Counted from the stretch's first letter, positions 33,788-42,421 are shown. The stretch: DNA of 64,000 nucleotides from Pseudoflavitalea sp. G-6-1-2 (GCF_012927185.1 NZ_JABBGB010000002.1:310001-374000), one strand, 5' to 3'. The notes: a model not told the origin generated them from the letters alone. Numbers and translations: made by a program.

Positions 33788-34702
33788 ATGGCAAAGAAAG
33801 AAGCGCCTGTATTTCATATCGGGCAACAATGCGAGAGTATCATCGATAATATGAAAGTAACTTCATTCACCAATGAAAGTTGCACGATGGTTGAGTTTGA
33901 AGAAAATCACCGCCATCAATACTATGAGATCATCTGGTTGAGAAGAGGAAAGGGCGTGCATATGATCGATATGGTGAACTATCCTTATTCCGGATCGGTA
34001 TTCTTTCTGCTTTCACCCGGACAAATACACCAGATCAGTCCGGAAGAAAAAGCCGATGGCTTTCTCATTAAATTCCTACCTGCCCTTTTCAAAGACACGA
34101 GAGATATGGAGGATACTTTGATCGGCAGCCACCTGTTCGATAATATTCAGGCTAAGCCAATGCTCACTATTCCTGCTGCCATGCATACAGTTTTTGAAGA
34201 GTTGTTGCACAAGATGGAGATCGAATACAATTCAAATGAAGAAGACAAAGAAGTGGTGCTGCACTCCTATCTGAAGATTTTGCTCACACAGATACAAAGA
34301 CTCAAACGCACGCAAATAACACAGGAGCATGCGCGCGTCGATGCAGGATATCTGCTGTTCACCAAATACAAATCGGCTATCGAGCATAACTTTAAAAAAT
34401 TGCACGGCGTTCAGGAATATGCAGACATGCTTTCCACACAGGCGCGTAACCTGAATGCAATTTGCAGAAAGTTCGCGGGCAAAACTGCAGGTGGATTGAT
34501 TGCAGACCGCATACTGCTCGAAGCCCGGCGGGAACTGTATTACAGCACGGATAACATCAAAGGCATCGGGTATTCGCTGGGCTTTGAAGATCCGGCCTAC
34601 TTCACCAGATTCTTTAAGAAACATGCCGGCATAAGTCCGCAGGAATACAAAGAAAATAATCCGAAAGCCGGACCATCGTACCTGCTGCAGGCCGGGAGTT
34701 AA
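33788..34702 (+). CDS. AraC-family transcriptional regulator
   Basis: The 304-residue product from ATG 33788 has a cupin sensor (HRHQYYEIIWLRRGKGVHMIDMV ... FFLLSPGQIHQISP) and a C-terminal AraC domain (VQEYADMLSTQARNLNAICRKFAGKTAGGLIADRILLEARREL, then GIGYSLGFEDPAYFTRFFKKHAGISPQEYKE). It is divergent from the tautomerase/SDR operon, which is its most likely target. The upstream frame to 33725 is not used because the sensor domain starts after the inner ATG. Confidence 0.92.
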   Translation: MAKKEAPVFHIGQQCESIIDNMKVTSFTNESCTMVEFEENHRHQYYEIIWLRRGKGVHMIDMVNYPYSGSVFFLLSPGQIHQISPEEKADGFLIKFLPALFKDTRDMEDTLIGSHLFDNIQAKPMLTIPAAMHTVFEELLHKMEIEYNSNEEDKEVVLHSYLKILLTQIQRLKRTQITQEHARVDAGYLLFTKYKSAIEHNFKKLHGVQEYADMLSTQARNLNAICRKFAGKTAGGLIADRILLEARRELYYSTDNIKGIGYSLGFEDPAYFTRFFKKHAGISPQEYKENNPKAGPSYLLQAGS

Positions 34703-34711
34703 TTCATCATC

Positions 34712-35134
34712 TTACATATTCTTCGGCCATTTCACAGCAGTCACCAGAATAGTGATGGCGAGTATAGTTTCTGTTAATGCAAGAAAAACATAGAATAATC
34801 TCCATTCAGAGAAAGAGGTAACTGCAATCAGCAGCATCAGCGCTGCATAAAAAGCACCCCACACAATATTGAGCATCCTGTTGACGCGCGGCTTCAGTAA
34901 AAGCGAAAGACAGATCATCAGCGAAGGGATGGTCAGCAGCAATGTGGCTGCAAACAATTTAGCCGGACTATCCAATAGATTCTTTCCGTTTACCAGCCCT
35001 TCAGTTTTACCCGGCACATAGAGTTCAAAATAATCTCCATAGATATAGCAGAACATGAGCGAGGCCCAAAGGCCTGCGAGCTTGATTTTTACATTGACAG
35101 TAAAATCCTGTAAACCGGTTGATGTGCCTGGCAT
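34712..35134 (-). CDS. DUF6326-like four-helix membrane protein
   Basis: The 140-residue product has four hydrophobic helices and the block KIKLAGLWASLMFCYIYGDYFELYVPGKTEG near its start, a pattern I associate with DUF6326. The remaining helices (LFAATLLLTIPSLMICLSLLL, NIVWGAFYAALMLLIAV, FYVFLALTETILAITIL) complete a small inner-membrane protein. Function is unknown. It converges on the AraC gene with nine bases between stops. Confidence 0.82.
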   Translation of the reverse strand: MPGTSTGLQDFTVNVKIKLAGLWASLMFCYIYGDYFELYVPGKTEGLVNGKNLLDSPAKLFAATLLLTIPSLMICLSLLLKPRVNRMLNIVWGAFYAALMLLIAVTSFSEWRLFYVFLALTETILAITILVTAVKWPKNM

Positions 35135-35218
35135 GCTAAGTTAGTTTAGGGTACTACGAATGCAGCAGGCAATATGTTACAGGGTGCTGAAAATTTAGCT
35201 GCGGTTTATCCGAAATTG

Positions 35219-35305
35219 CCCCAACTGTCTGGGGACCAGTACCGTGATCTTACCGATTCCGGACCATAGCGCTCTATGGAAACAGCAATTGAAGGCCGGT
35301 AAGAT
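35219..35305 (+). other. Clustered inverted repeats, possible structured RNA
   Basis: In the 305-base gap between divergent genes, CCCCA-N6-TGGGG (35219-35234) is followed by a 9-bp outer stem ATCTTACCG/CGGTAAGAT (35247-35255, 35297-35305) that encloses CCATAG-N4-CTATGG (35264-35279). The rest of the gap holds a -7 box and no gene. Confidence 0.35.
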
Positions 35306-35364
35306 ATGTGGAAGTATGAACCATTTTTACGGCAATTACGATTACGCATCTCCGGTAAACACAT

Positions 35365-35372
35365 TAAATTTG
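35365..35372 (+). promoter_or_regulatory. -7 promoter box of the lipoprotein gene
   Basis: TAAATTTG matches the Bacteroidota -7 consensus TAnnTTTG 69 bases before the ATG at 35441; no clear -33 TTG was seen at the right distance. Confidence 0.45.
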
Positions 35373-35440
35373 AGTACATACATTCTCTTCCCGCTATCCC
35401 ACCCTCATCATTCATTTCTTCCACAGCTAAAACCAAATGT

Positions 35441-36379
35441 ATGAAGCAAATCAACCTTGCTTTGATGGCTGCTGCTATGCTATTGCTAGCCGCCTGTCAA
35501 AAAAAGAATTCCGGCGATAACCTGCCGGTAAATGATGATGCAGCTGCCAATGCCATTACAGCCGCTGCTGCCTGTCAACCAGTGTATTTCGGTCTCATTG
35601 TAGATCCGGGTACTGGTTTCAGTTATCTGTTCAAAGTGGTAGGATCGCCATCTGCCGGTCCGGTAAGTCTTTCGCCCGTGATTGGTTCTGCCGGTAGCAA
35701 TCAGCTTACTACCTGCTCCGGTGCTCCAATCAAGTTTGCAACCGGTATTTCTTATGAACCAGCATCAGGTACATTCTATGGAACAACAGGGCTTCCACCC
35801 AGTTCACCTGTGAACAATATCCTGAAGTTCAACGATCCCAACTGCGTATCTCCTGCCGCAGCCGTTGTTTCAGGTTGCGCACTTTCACTCAACCTCAGCG
35901 ATATCGAGCGGGATCCTGTAACCGGCGCCTACTACGCCATTAACCGTGGTACTGCCAATCCCAACAATCGTGTAGTGAAACTGGGATTACCCGGCAGTCC
36001 AACGGTGAGCTGTCTGCCTAACTTCCTTTCACCAAGTCTTTACATCCGTGGCCTCACCGTTACCTTGTCGGGCAAACTGTATGTAATGGCAGTGAATGGA
36101 ACAGGGGGAAGATTGCTGGAGATCAGCACTGCATCCGGATCGATTGTGAATACGTATTCTTATCCGGGACCAATCACTCCTTCACCAGGTGTGAATATTC
36201 CTGAAATGGGGCTGCACCACGATTCGCTTTGCATCAAGCGTTTCATCACAGGAAACTATGATCCTGTAGGTCCTGCAACATTGCTCACCGACGGTATTCC
36301 TTCGGGATTGCCTGGTGGACCGGTTTATACACCATTGAGTGGTGCGATAAAACCCGTTGTGGACTTCTCTCGCCCATAA
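35441..36379 (+). CDS. Unknown lipoprotein, possibly beta-propeller
   Basis: The 312-residue product from ATG 35441 has a signal peptide with lipobox LLAAC. The mature region is Gly/Ser/Pro-rich and beta-rich, with recurring pieces such as ATGISYEPASGTFYGTTG, LSDIERDPVTGAYYAINRG and LTVTLSGKLYVMAVNGTGG, each resembling a propeller blade motif (domain..G.lya). Five or so Cys residues could form disulfides. I cannot name a family. It is monocistronic and ends at a strong terminator; the longer upstream frame has no signal peptide and is rejected. Confidence 0.78.
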   Translation: MKQINLALMAAAMLLLAACQKKNSGDNLPVNDDAAANAITAAAACQPVYFGLIVDPGTGFSYLFKVVGSPSAGPVSLSPVIGSAGSNQLTTCSGAPIKFATGISYEPASGTFYGTTGLPPSSPVNNILKFNDPNCVSPAAAVVSGCALSLNLSDIERDPVTGAYYAINRGTANPNNRVVKLGLPGSPTVSCLPNFLSPSLYIRGLTVTLSGKLYVMAVNGTGGRLLEISTASGSIVNTYSYPGPITPSPGVNIPEMGLHHDSLCIKRFITGNYDPVGPATLLTDGIPSGLPGGPVYTPLSGAIKPVVDFSRP

Positions 36380-36414
36380 AAATTCTTAGTTCAGTTATCG
36401 TCTGATGTAGTACG

Positions 36415-36451
36415 GGAGCTGGTTTCATCGATTGAAGCCGGCTCCTTTTTT
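36415..36451 (+). terminator. Rho-independent terminator
   Basis: A 13-bp stem with two G-U pairs (GGAGCTGGTTTCA / TGAAGCCGGCTCC, loop TCGAT) is followed by six Ts, closing the lipoprotein gene. Confidence 0.85.
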
Positions 36452-36454
36452 CAA

Positions 36455-37276
36455 TCAGTACTCGTATGTTCTGTAAATGGTTGCATGGGCTTCACTCCTT
36501 TTCATCCGTCCCTTTCCCCGCACCTTGAACATACTTATCTCAGCTGGGTTACCGAATTCATCGTATCGATAGAAAATTTCCAGAACAGCTTTTCCTTTGA
36601 ATGGTTTATAATTTTCGCTTCGAATGAGATCGCCGCGATCATTATAAGTTTCTCCCGCTGCTGCATATTTTGCTGCATAACGTTTATCGATGTCGATAGA
36701 ATCTGTTCTCGGTTCCGATCCATCAGTTTTCACCTGCCTGATCAGTATCTTATTTCTTTCAGGCAGATAACGGGCATATTCTGCAGATAACAGATTGCCA
36801 CGATTATCGTAAAAATTACTTTCTATGGGATTGCCAATGCTGTCGCAGGTGATGAAGGCCTGACGAAGCAATGTATTCTGATCGTTCTTGAGTATCACCT
36901 CATTCAAAAACCCTTTGCTGTCGTAATGAAAAAGAGCAGAATCGCTGCTGAACTTTCCGGCACTCCACACATTACCGGCCAGATATTTCAATTGCCTGCC
37001 GGGTTGTTCAAAATGCCAGACCATGCGGCCGGTTACTTTACCGGAATCATCATATTCGATTTTTTCAGTTTGCAATCCGGTACTGTCAAAATGAAGTGCT
37101 GTTAACTCTTTCACCGCATATTCGTCGTAGAAAGTGACTAAGCGCTGATATATTACTTTGGGAATTCTGTCTTTGAATATGCCTGGGCGGGTCTCTGTAT
37201 AATATCTGTAGATCAGCTGGGCGTTGGCTGCAAATCCGAGAAGCAGTAAAAGGATGAAGGTAGATAATTGTTTCAT
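36455..37276 (-). CDS. Exported YD-repeat-like protein of unknown function
   Basis: The 273-residue product has a signal peptide (cleaved near AANAQ) and several segments of the Y-D/RHS-like type: IEYDDSGKVTGRMVWHF, FHYDSKGFLNEVILK, NFYDNRGNLLSAEYARY, ETYNDRGDLIRSENYK, FYRYDEFGNPAEISMF. Each is about 30-45 residues apart. Such short beta repeats occur in many exported proteins; no toxin domain or partner is present, so this is not a polymorphic toxin. It converges on the plus-strand lipoprotein gene. Confidence 0.8.
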   Translation of the reverse strand: MKQLSTFILLLLLGFAANAQLIYRYYTETRPGIFKDRIPKVIYQRLVTFYDEYAVKELTALHFDSTGLQTEKIEYDDSGKVTGRMVWHFEQPGRQLKYLAGNVWSAGKFSSDSALFHYDSKGFLNEVILKNDQNTLLRQAFITCDSIGNPIESNFYDNRGNLLSAEYARYLPERNKILIRQVKTDGSEPRTDSIDIDKRYAAKYAAAGETYNDRGDLIRSENYKPFKGKAVLEIFYRYDEFGNPAEISMFKVRGKGRMKRSEAHATIYRTYEY

Positions 37277-37458
37277 GCACTACCGGCTTTGGAACATGAA
37301 AATATCGAATCCGATGCTATGGGCGGACATACTGGTCGATTTTCACAAATTCTTGGGGCTCCAAAGCACTGCCCTCACAATAAAACATTTGACCAATTTC
37401 AACGTTACTGTCCTGAACCATTCACTTTTACGCATCTAACTAACCCTTTGACCCCATT

Positions 37459-38721
37459 ATGTCAAAAAACCTATTCCTCCTGTGCTGCCTGTTTGTGACG
37501 CAGCATGGTTTCTCCCAGTCCCTGGATTTTACTGCCCTCCTGGACAGTGGAAAGGCAGAGTTCAAGAGACAGGCAGTAGCTGATTCACCTGATTTCTCCA
37601 ACGCTTATTCATTGCTGAGCCAGGCTGTAAAGAAACAACCCGGCAATACGGAAGGACGCTATTTTCTCGCGCATGTAATCGACAGAATCAACAGCAGTGA
37701 TGGCAAAGAAATGTACCTCAGCAAGAAGAGACTGACCATCGAAGCAAGCCAGCATCTCGAAGCCATCAATAAACTAACACCTTCTTACAGCGGTGAGATG
37801 TGGTTACTGGATCCCTACTCCAAAATCAGCGCTATCTGGAGTGGACAGGCAATGGCCTATCTGTATGCAGGCAAATCCGATTCCGCCATTTATGCATTCA
37901 GAGAAGGCAGGCAACGCGGAGGATTTATCAACCCAGTGCTGGATTATAACCGGCATCTGCTGAACAGCTGCCAGAAAAATGCTTTCCTCATCAGCTCCGG
38001 CGACATGGTAACTTTTCCATTGCTTTATTTGCAAAGCATCGAAAAACTCAGACCCGATGTAACTATCATCGATTGCAACCTGCTCAATACTGCCTGGTAC
38101 GTTAGATACCTCAATCAGAAGCAACACCTGAAACTCAGTTACAACAATAATGATATCGATACGCTGGTATACAAAGAGTGGACTCCCACCGAGGTAAGCC
38201 TCGCAGACCCTGACAATCCGGGCAATGGCATTAAATGGACGCTGCGCCCGACATACGGCGAAAGGTACGTTCTCAAAAGTGATCTGATGCTGCTGGATAT
38301 TTTAAAGCAAAACCTTCACAGCAGGCCGTTGCATTATACCACTGGTCCGGATACAACCAGCAGTCTTTTTCTGGATTCTTTCCTCCAACCGGATGGATTG
38401 CTCTTCACACTTGTAAGAAACGATGCTGATCTTGCCAGACTTGTTGAAGCTGCTCCCGGCAAACTGCAAACATATTCCATCGAAAAGATCAACGACGAAG
38501 ACATCAGAAAGTCGCAGGATGCAGTGTTCCTGCTCAACGAATACCGCAGAGCTTACCTCACCTGTATCGCTTATATTCATTCCAGATCTCAGTTTGCAAA
38601 TGCGATGAAACTGATGAATGAAATGGACAGGAAATTCAATGTAAACAAACTTCCCTGGTCTTCCGAACAGCAACAGCAGTACAGCGACCAGCTGAGGGAA
38701 ACGATCAGGAAACAGTTATAG
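37459..38721 (+). CDS. Exported TPR-like protein related to the DUF2723 tail
   Basis: The 420-residue product has a signal peptide (ending HGFSQ) and helical TPR-like repeats at both ends. The centre, SSGDMVTFPLLYLQSIEKLRPDVTIIDCNLLNTAWYVRYL, resembles the segment after the membrane domain of DUF2723 glycosyltransferase-like proteins (GDNDTFPLWY.QEVEG.RPDV...N.SLL...WY). Thus it looks like a soluble, periplasmic stand-alone version of that tail. Function unknown. The gene ends in a hairpin that overlaps the end of prfH on the other strand. Confidence 0.75.
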   Translation: MSKNLFLLCCLFVTQHGFSQSLDFTALLDSGKAEFKRQAVADSPDFSNAYSLLSQAVKKQPGNTEGRYFLAHVIDRINSSDGKEMYLSKKRLTIEASQHLEAINKLTPSYSGEMWLLDPYSKISAIWSGQAMAYLYAGKSDSAIYAFREGRQRGGFINPVLDYNRHLLNSCQKNAFLISSGDMVTFPLLYLQSIEKLRPDVTIIDCNLLNTAWYVRYLNQKQHLKLSYNNNDIDTLVYKEWTPTEVSLADPDNPGNGIKWTLRPTYGERYVLKSDLMLLDILKQNLHSRPLHYTTGPDTTSSLFLDSFLQPDGLLFTLVRNDADLARLVEAAPGKLQTYSIEKINDEDIRKSQDAVFLLNEYRRAYLTCIAYIHSRSQFANAMKLMNEMDRKFNVNKLPWSSEQQQQYSDQLRETIRKQL

Positions 38722-38744
38722 AAAAACATATTCCGGAGAAAACT

Positions 38745-38784
38745 ATCAGGGATGATCACAAAAGATCATCCCTGATTATTTTTA
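38745..38784 (+). terminator. Terminator overlapping the 3' end of prfH
   Basis: A perfect 13-bp stem (ATCAGGGATGATC/GATCATCCCTGAT, loop ACAAAA) with a following TATTTTTA serves the plus-strand TPR gene and contains the last codons of prfH on the minus strand. Confidence 0.75.
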
Positions 38785-39373
38785 CTTCATTGCCGCGCTC
38801 GAGCGAATCATGCTCCTGCCAGCGGCTCTGCTGCTGCATTACAAGCTGGCTTGTTTGCCAGGCCAGGTATTTTGCTTCAAGCCTTTCGAGACAAAGTTTT
38901 TTATTCTGATGTTGCGAACGGCTGTCCATCGCCAGCACCTGAATGCCGGATGGAATATGGATGCCACGCACAGCAGATTCTACCTTGTTTACGTTCTGCC
39001 CACCCGGCCCGGAAGCGCGGCAGGTTTCAAACCGTACATCTTTTTCATTCCAGGCCATCAGGTCTTTCACATCAAAGATCTCGATACCGGCGAACCAGTT
39101 CTTTCTTTTGTGAAACTTCCTGTAAGGGCTTTGTGCAATCCATCGGATAGTTCCCCGCCATTCCTGAACGAACGCCTGCATATTGCTGCCTTTGGCGAGA
39201 ATGGTGGCGGAATGCAATGTGCCTGAAATATCGCCAGGCATAGTTTCCAGCACTTCCATGTCGAAGCCCTGTTGACGCCCTTGTTTCAGCAGCAATTGCT
39301 GCAATTTGGCTACCACCCTGCAACATTCCGCAGGGCCGCGGCCCGAAGTAATTTGTATGATGATCTTGTCCAT
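38756..39373 (-). CDS. prfH: Release-factor homologue PrfH
   Basis: The 205-residue product is PrfH: an N-terminal domain starting IIIQITSGRGPAECCRVVAKL and a class-I release-factor domain with the GGQ loop RASGPGGQNVNKVESAVR (GGQ at 124-126) followed by SRSQHQNKKLCLERLEAK. It lacks the stop-codon-reading domains. PrfH is known to hydrolyse peptidyl-tRNA on ribosomes cut in the 16S decoding centre, normally together with the RNA ligase RtcB2 encoded next to it. Here no rtcB is present; an unrecognised basic protein gene precedes it by 11 bases. Confidence 0.92.
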   Translation of the reverse strand: MDKIIIQITSGRGPAECCRVVAKLQQLLLKQGRQQGFDMEVLETMPGDISGTLHSATILAKGSNMQAFVQEWRGTIRWIAQSPYRKFHKRKNWFAGIEIFDVKDLMAWNEKDVRFETCRASGPGGQNVNKVESAVRGIHIPSGIQVLAMDSRSQHQNKKLCLERLEAKYLAWQTSQLVMQQQSRWQEHDSLERGNEVKIIRDDLL

Positions 39374-39384
39374 CGTTTTGTTTT

Positions 39385-40119
39385 TTATGCTTCAGTGAGA
39401 TAGGCTTGCAGCCTGTCACTGAAAGATCTGTTTTTGTAAGGATCAATAACCGGTGGTTTCCCACATCTGCTATAGGTCCGTTTTTTACCTTTGGTTAGTT
39501 TGTTCAGTTTCTGCCGGAGATCGTAGTTTCGGATATGATTGTCCACCAGTTGCTTTTTACTCTCCAATACAGGATCTGCCAGCTGAACCTGTGTGATCAT
39601 GCGGGGTTGTACCACTAATACAAACCGCCATGGTTCAGAGAAAACGTAGTGTGTTACAAACCTGCGTTTCCGTGTGCACCAGCTGGTTCTGGGGTAAAAG
39701 AACTGTTTCTGTAAATCGGTCAGTTTACACTTTCCGCTCTTCCATCCATATTCATCGATCTCTCTGAGTGGCTGCGCAATTGAATATGTTTTTCTCCGGC
39801 GGTTTCTCTTCTTTGCCCGGAAGTCTTTGTCCCTGTTGAATTGCACGTTGTTGATTCTGCTGAGAATGGAAGAAAAGAAAGCAGCATGCTTGCTTTTTTG
39901 TACATCTTCTCTCAGCACATAGGTCCGGATCCAGCCGCTTTGATACGGTGTTTCCAAAGGCAAAAAAGGACGGTCCGACCATTGACGCCACAATTCATTC
40001 TGTAGTTTATCCAGCGCTATCAGCTGTTTTTCGCGATCCGTTTTTGCCCATCGCTTTCTGGTACGGGCAGACCTCAGCCTGTATCCCTGGAACTCATCGG
40101 TTCCATGATGTAAATGCAT
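39385..40119 (-). CDS. Unknown basic protein in operon with prfH
   Basis: I do not recognise this 244-residue protein. It is strongly basic (clusters RSARTRKRWAKTDREK, FRAKKRNRRRKTYS, KLTKGKKRTYSR) with several aromatic residues and three Cys, no signal peptide and no membrane helix, all consistent with RNA or ribosome binding. It ends 11 bases before the prfH start and a promoter lies about 230 bases upstream, so it is the first gene of a prfH operon. By position it takes the place normally held by rtcB2, which makes a role in ribosome repair or rescue a reasonable but untested idea. Confidence 0.75.
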   Translation of the reverse strand: MHLHHGTDEFQGYRLRSARTRKRWAKTDREKQLIALDKLQNELWRQWSDRPFLPLETPYQSGWIRTYVLREDVQKSKHAAFFSSILSRINNVQFNRDKDFRAKKRNRRRKTYSIAQPLREIDEYGWKSGKCKLTDLQKQFFYPRTSWCTRKRRFVTHYVFSEPWRFVLVVQPRMITQVQLADPVLESKKQLVDNHIRNYDLRQKLNKLTKGKKRTYSRCGKPPVIDPYKNRSFSDRLQAYLTEA

Positions 40120-40349
40120 GATTATTCAGTTGCAGTTGAAATACTGGCTGCATCCGGGTTTCATGCACAACGAAGCGTTCGTTCAGTCAGGTGCAACTAA
40201 TTGCATCCAATGCTGAATCCACGTTTTCTCCATTAACTAAAAGGAAATCCGGAGCAACCTATTGCTCGGTAGTGGGGTGTGATGATATGAAAGTATATTC
40301 TGTCATTGATTCCTTTGATTTATGTGTGAAAGAATAAAGGAATGCGATG

Positions 40350-40379
40350 CAAAATTAGATAAATATTTCAACCGGCAAA
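40350..40379 (-). promoter_or_regulatory. Promoter and long leader of the prfH operon
   Basis: On the minus strand TTTG (40379-40376) and TAATTTTG (40357-40350) are 18 bases apart, a Bacteroidota promoter. The leader to the ATG at 40119 is about 225 bases and contains a hairpin GAGCAA-N4-TTGCTC (40252-40267) and a few very short frames. The 40120-40485 gap holds nothing else besides the terminator at 40436. Confidence 0.5.
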
Positions 40380-40435
40380 ATAAGTGATGCAGAAATATTA
40401 TTGATGCATAATACTGAACCTGCTGAAAGCAGCAA

Positions 40436-40459
40436 GGGGACAGCCTTTCAGCCATCCCC
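40436..40459 (-). terminator. Probable terminator
   Basis: GGGGA/TCCCC with an inner GC pair encloses a 6-base loop, 26 bases past the SRPBCC gene stop at 40486; the minus-strand T-tract is weak. Confidence 0.5.
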
Positions 40460-40485
40460 ATGCTTACGCAGATAAAAAATCACTG

Positions 40486-40998
40486 CTATTTTGAAAACCT
40501 GTTGCTCATTCCCTGCAGGTAGCTGGCCATTTCTTTCCTCAGATGCGGAAGCATTTTTTCTTTATCGGCTTTGTTTCCCTGCATGATAACCCCGATATGG
40601 AATTCTGCCGTACAGCTTTCTTCCGGTGTGCGGATAACGAACATCAATGTACAATCTTTCACAGACGGCTCCATCGGCTCGCTCATTTTGAACACTATCA
40701 TTTTGTACTCAGGCTGATACTGTGTAACCATATCTTTTCGCTGAGTTCCATCGGTGAATTGTATGGTTCTTTTCTGATTCTCCTTCTCCCCTGTTACCTC
40801 GATCGACTGCACAAATCCGTTGCTGAATGCCGCCCATGCTGCCGGATCTTTAATGGCATCCCAGAGCGCTATAACAGACGTTTTGTATACAACGCCGGTA
40901 TCGATATCGAGATGTACTTTCTGTGCTGCTTCCATTTGCGCATTTGCCAGCGACGCAACAAACAAACATGCAGCAAACGCTGCTATCTTCCTGAACAT
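40486..40998 (-). CDS. Exported SRPBCC/polyketide-cyclase-like protein
   Basis: The 170-residue product has a signal peptide (cleaved near LANAQ) and a START-like fold: VVYKTSVIALWDAIKDPAAWAAFSNGFVQSIEVTGEKENQKRTIQF ... CTLMFVIRTPEESCTAEFHIGVIMQGNK and a long C-terminal helix (KMLPHLRKEMASYLQGMSNRF). The fold binds hydrophobic ligands; ligand unknown. It begins 27 bases after the stop of the TlpA-like gene, so the two are probably co-transcribed. Confidence 0.85.
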   Translation of the reverse strand: MFRKIAAFAACLFVASLANAQMEAAQKVHLDIDTGVVYKTSVIALWDAIKDPAAWAAFSNGFVQSIEVTGEKENQKRTIQFTDGTQRKDMVTQYQPEYKMIVFKMSEPMEPSVKDCTLMFVIRTPEESCTAEFHIGVIMQGNKADKEKMLPHLRKEMASYLQGMSNRFSK

Positions 40999-41025
40999 TT
41001 TGATTGAATTAATGATGAAGTAATT

Positions 41026-42249
41026 TTACATGCGGGTCATTGGAATGGCCTTCATGGGTTGTGCGTCTTTCTTTTCTGTTGCTTTCTTTTCAGCTGCGAT
41101 GGGAACCGTTTTTCCGAAAATGGATGCCAGTTTCTTCTCCATCTCGCCACCGCCTTTGGGATCGAAGCCCACTTCACTCGCAAGGATCACTCCATCCGGA
41201 CCTATCAGAAATGTAGACGGAACACCGGTTACAGCAAACTGACGCTGAGAAATATTCTTGTTATCGAGCGACTGCAGCCATGGATTATGTTCATCTGCCA
41301 CAGCTTTCAACCAGGCAGATTTGCTTTCATCGATGGAAATGCTGTAGATCTCGAAGTTCTGATCTTTGTAAGCAGCATATACTTCACGCATGCGTGGAAA
41401 GCTCTGGCGGCAGGGAGCACACCAGCTGGCCCAGAAATCGATCAGTACATATTTGCCTTTCAGGTTACTGAATGTTACATCCTTTTCTTTGGGATCTGGC
41501 AATACAAAGTCTGCCACTTTCTTGCCTACACCCGCACTTTTGATCCCCTGAATATGATCTGCAAATTTCTTTGCCGCATCGGACTTTCGGATTTTTTTGC
41601 CCAGCATCGCAAGCAATTGCTCCTTCTTTTCAATGGAAGAAATCTGCCTGCCATTGCCTGCCAGTACAAATGCTGTCGCATAGGATTCTGGATGATTCTT
41701 CAGCAATTTTTCAAGCAATGGAACGGTATAGATATTCTGCAAAGAATCCCTGCTTTTCTGATATGCAGCATAACGAACGTCTTTTTCGTCCATGCGGTAC
41801 CAATCCTTACCATATAAATCTCCCAGCGCATAATTTACTTTCACGGATGCTGCATTATTCTCCAATTCAAAAGTACGATAGAGCTCTGCGGCCTCAGGGC
41901 CTTTCACTTCAGAAGACTGGTACATTCCTTTGGCAATATCAGAACTTACGTAGTAGGTACCCGGGCCCGCAATCAGTACTCCAAACGGTTGATACATCTG
42001 ACGCGTTTTTGTGATGTACTCAGGAAGAAACATCTTCAGTGCCGGCTCAGTAAAAGGGAAACTAAAAGTGTATTCTCCGTTTTTGATTTCCGCAGAATCA
42101 TTACTGGTACGCGTATACAGTTTGATTTTATTGTATCCTTTGAGATCACCTTTGATAGTGCCTTTGATGATCACCATCGAGTTGGGATTTTGAGCAAAGG
42201 CGAGCATACCCGCCAAAACAGCCGCTAAGCTGAAGAGTATTTTTTTCAT
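41026..42249 (-). CDS. TlpA-like thioredoxin with DUF4369 domain
   Basis: The 407-residue product has a signal peptide, an N-terminal DUF4369-type beta domain (about 25-125: VIIKGTIKGDLKGYNKIKLYTR ... GEYTFSFPF), a helical linker, and a C-terminal TlpA/ResA thioredoxin domain (about 245-375) with active site WASWCAPCRQSFPRM and cis-Pro in TGVPSTFLIGPDG. A Lys-rich tail follows (AEKKATEKKD). Such periplasmic oxidoreductases reduce or rearrange disulfides in cell-envelope proteins. It leads an operon with the SRPBCC gene. Confidence 0.93.
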   Translation of the reverse strand: MKKILFSLAAVLAGMLAFAQNPNSMVIIKGTIKGDLKGYNKIKLYTRTSNDSAEIKNGEYTFSFPFTEPALKMFLPEYITKTRQMYQPFGVLIAGPGTYYVSSDIAKGMYQSSEVKGPEAAELYRTFELENNAASVKVNYALGDLYGKDWYRMDEKDVRYAAYQKSRDSLQNIYTVPLLEKLLKNHPESYATAFVLAGNGRQISSIEKKEQLLAMLGKKIRKSDAAKKFADHIQGIKSAGVGKKVADFVLPDPKEKDVTFSNLKGKYVLIDFWASWCAPCRQSFPRMREVYAAYKDQNFEIYSISIDESKSAWLKAVADEHNPWLQSLDNKNISQRQFAVTGVPSTFLIGPDGVILASEVGFDPKGGGEMEKKLASIFGKTVPIAAEKKATEKKDAQPMKAIPMTRM

Positions 42250-42421
42250 ATTGAAACATTAGGTGTTGCTGGTGCTGAAATTATCCAATACCAAAACAAC
42301 ACTGCCTGCCATTGGACCAACAGCCAAAACAAATTGACCAACCGGGCTCAGACCGGCTCTATTCAGGTGCTCAATAAACGGGAATCATCGGCTGCACATC
42401 CGGATCGATGTGTGATCAATC

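Noticed and set aside
36455-37276. Polymorphic toxin with RHS repeats
   Set aside because: Only short YD-like pieces, no core-closing motif, no toxin tip and no immunity gene.
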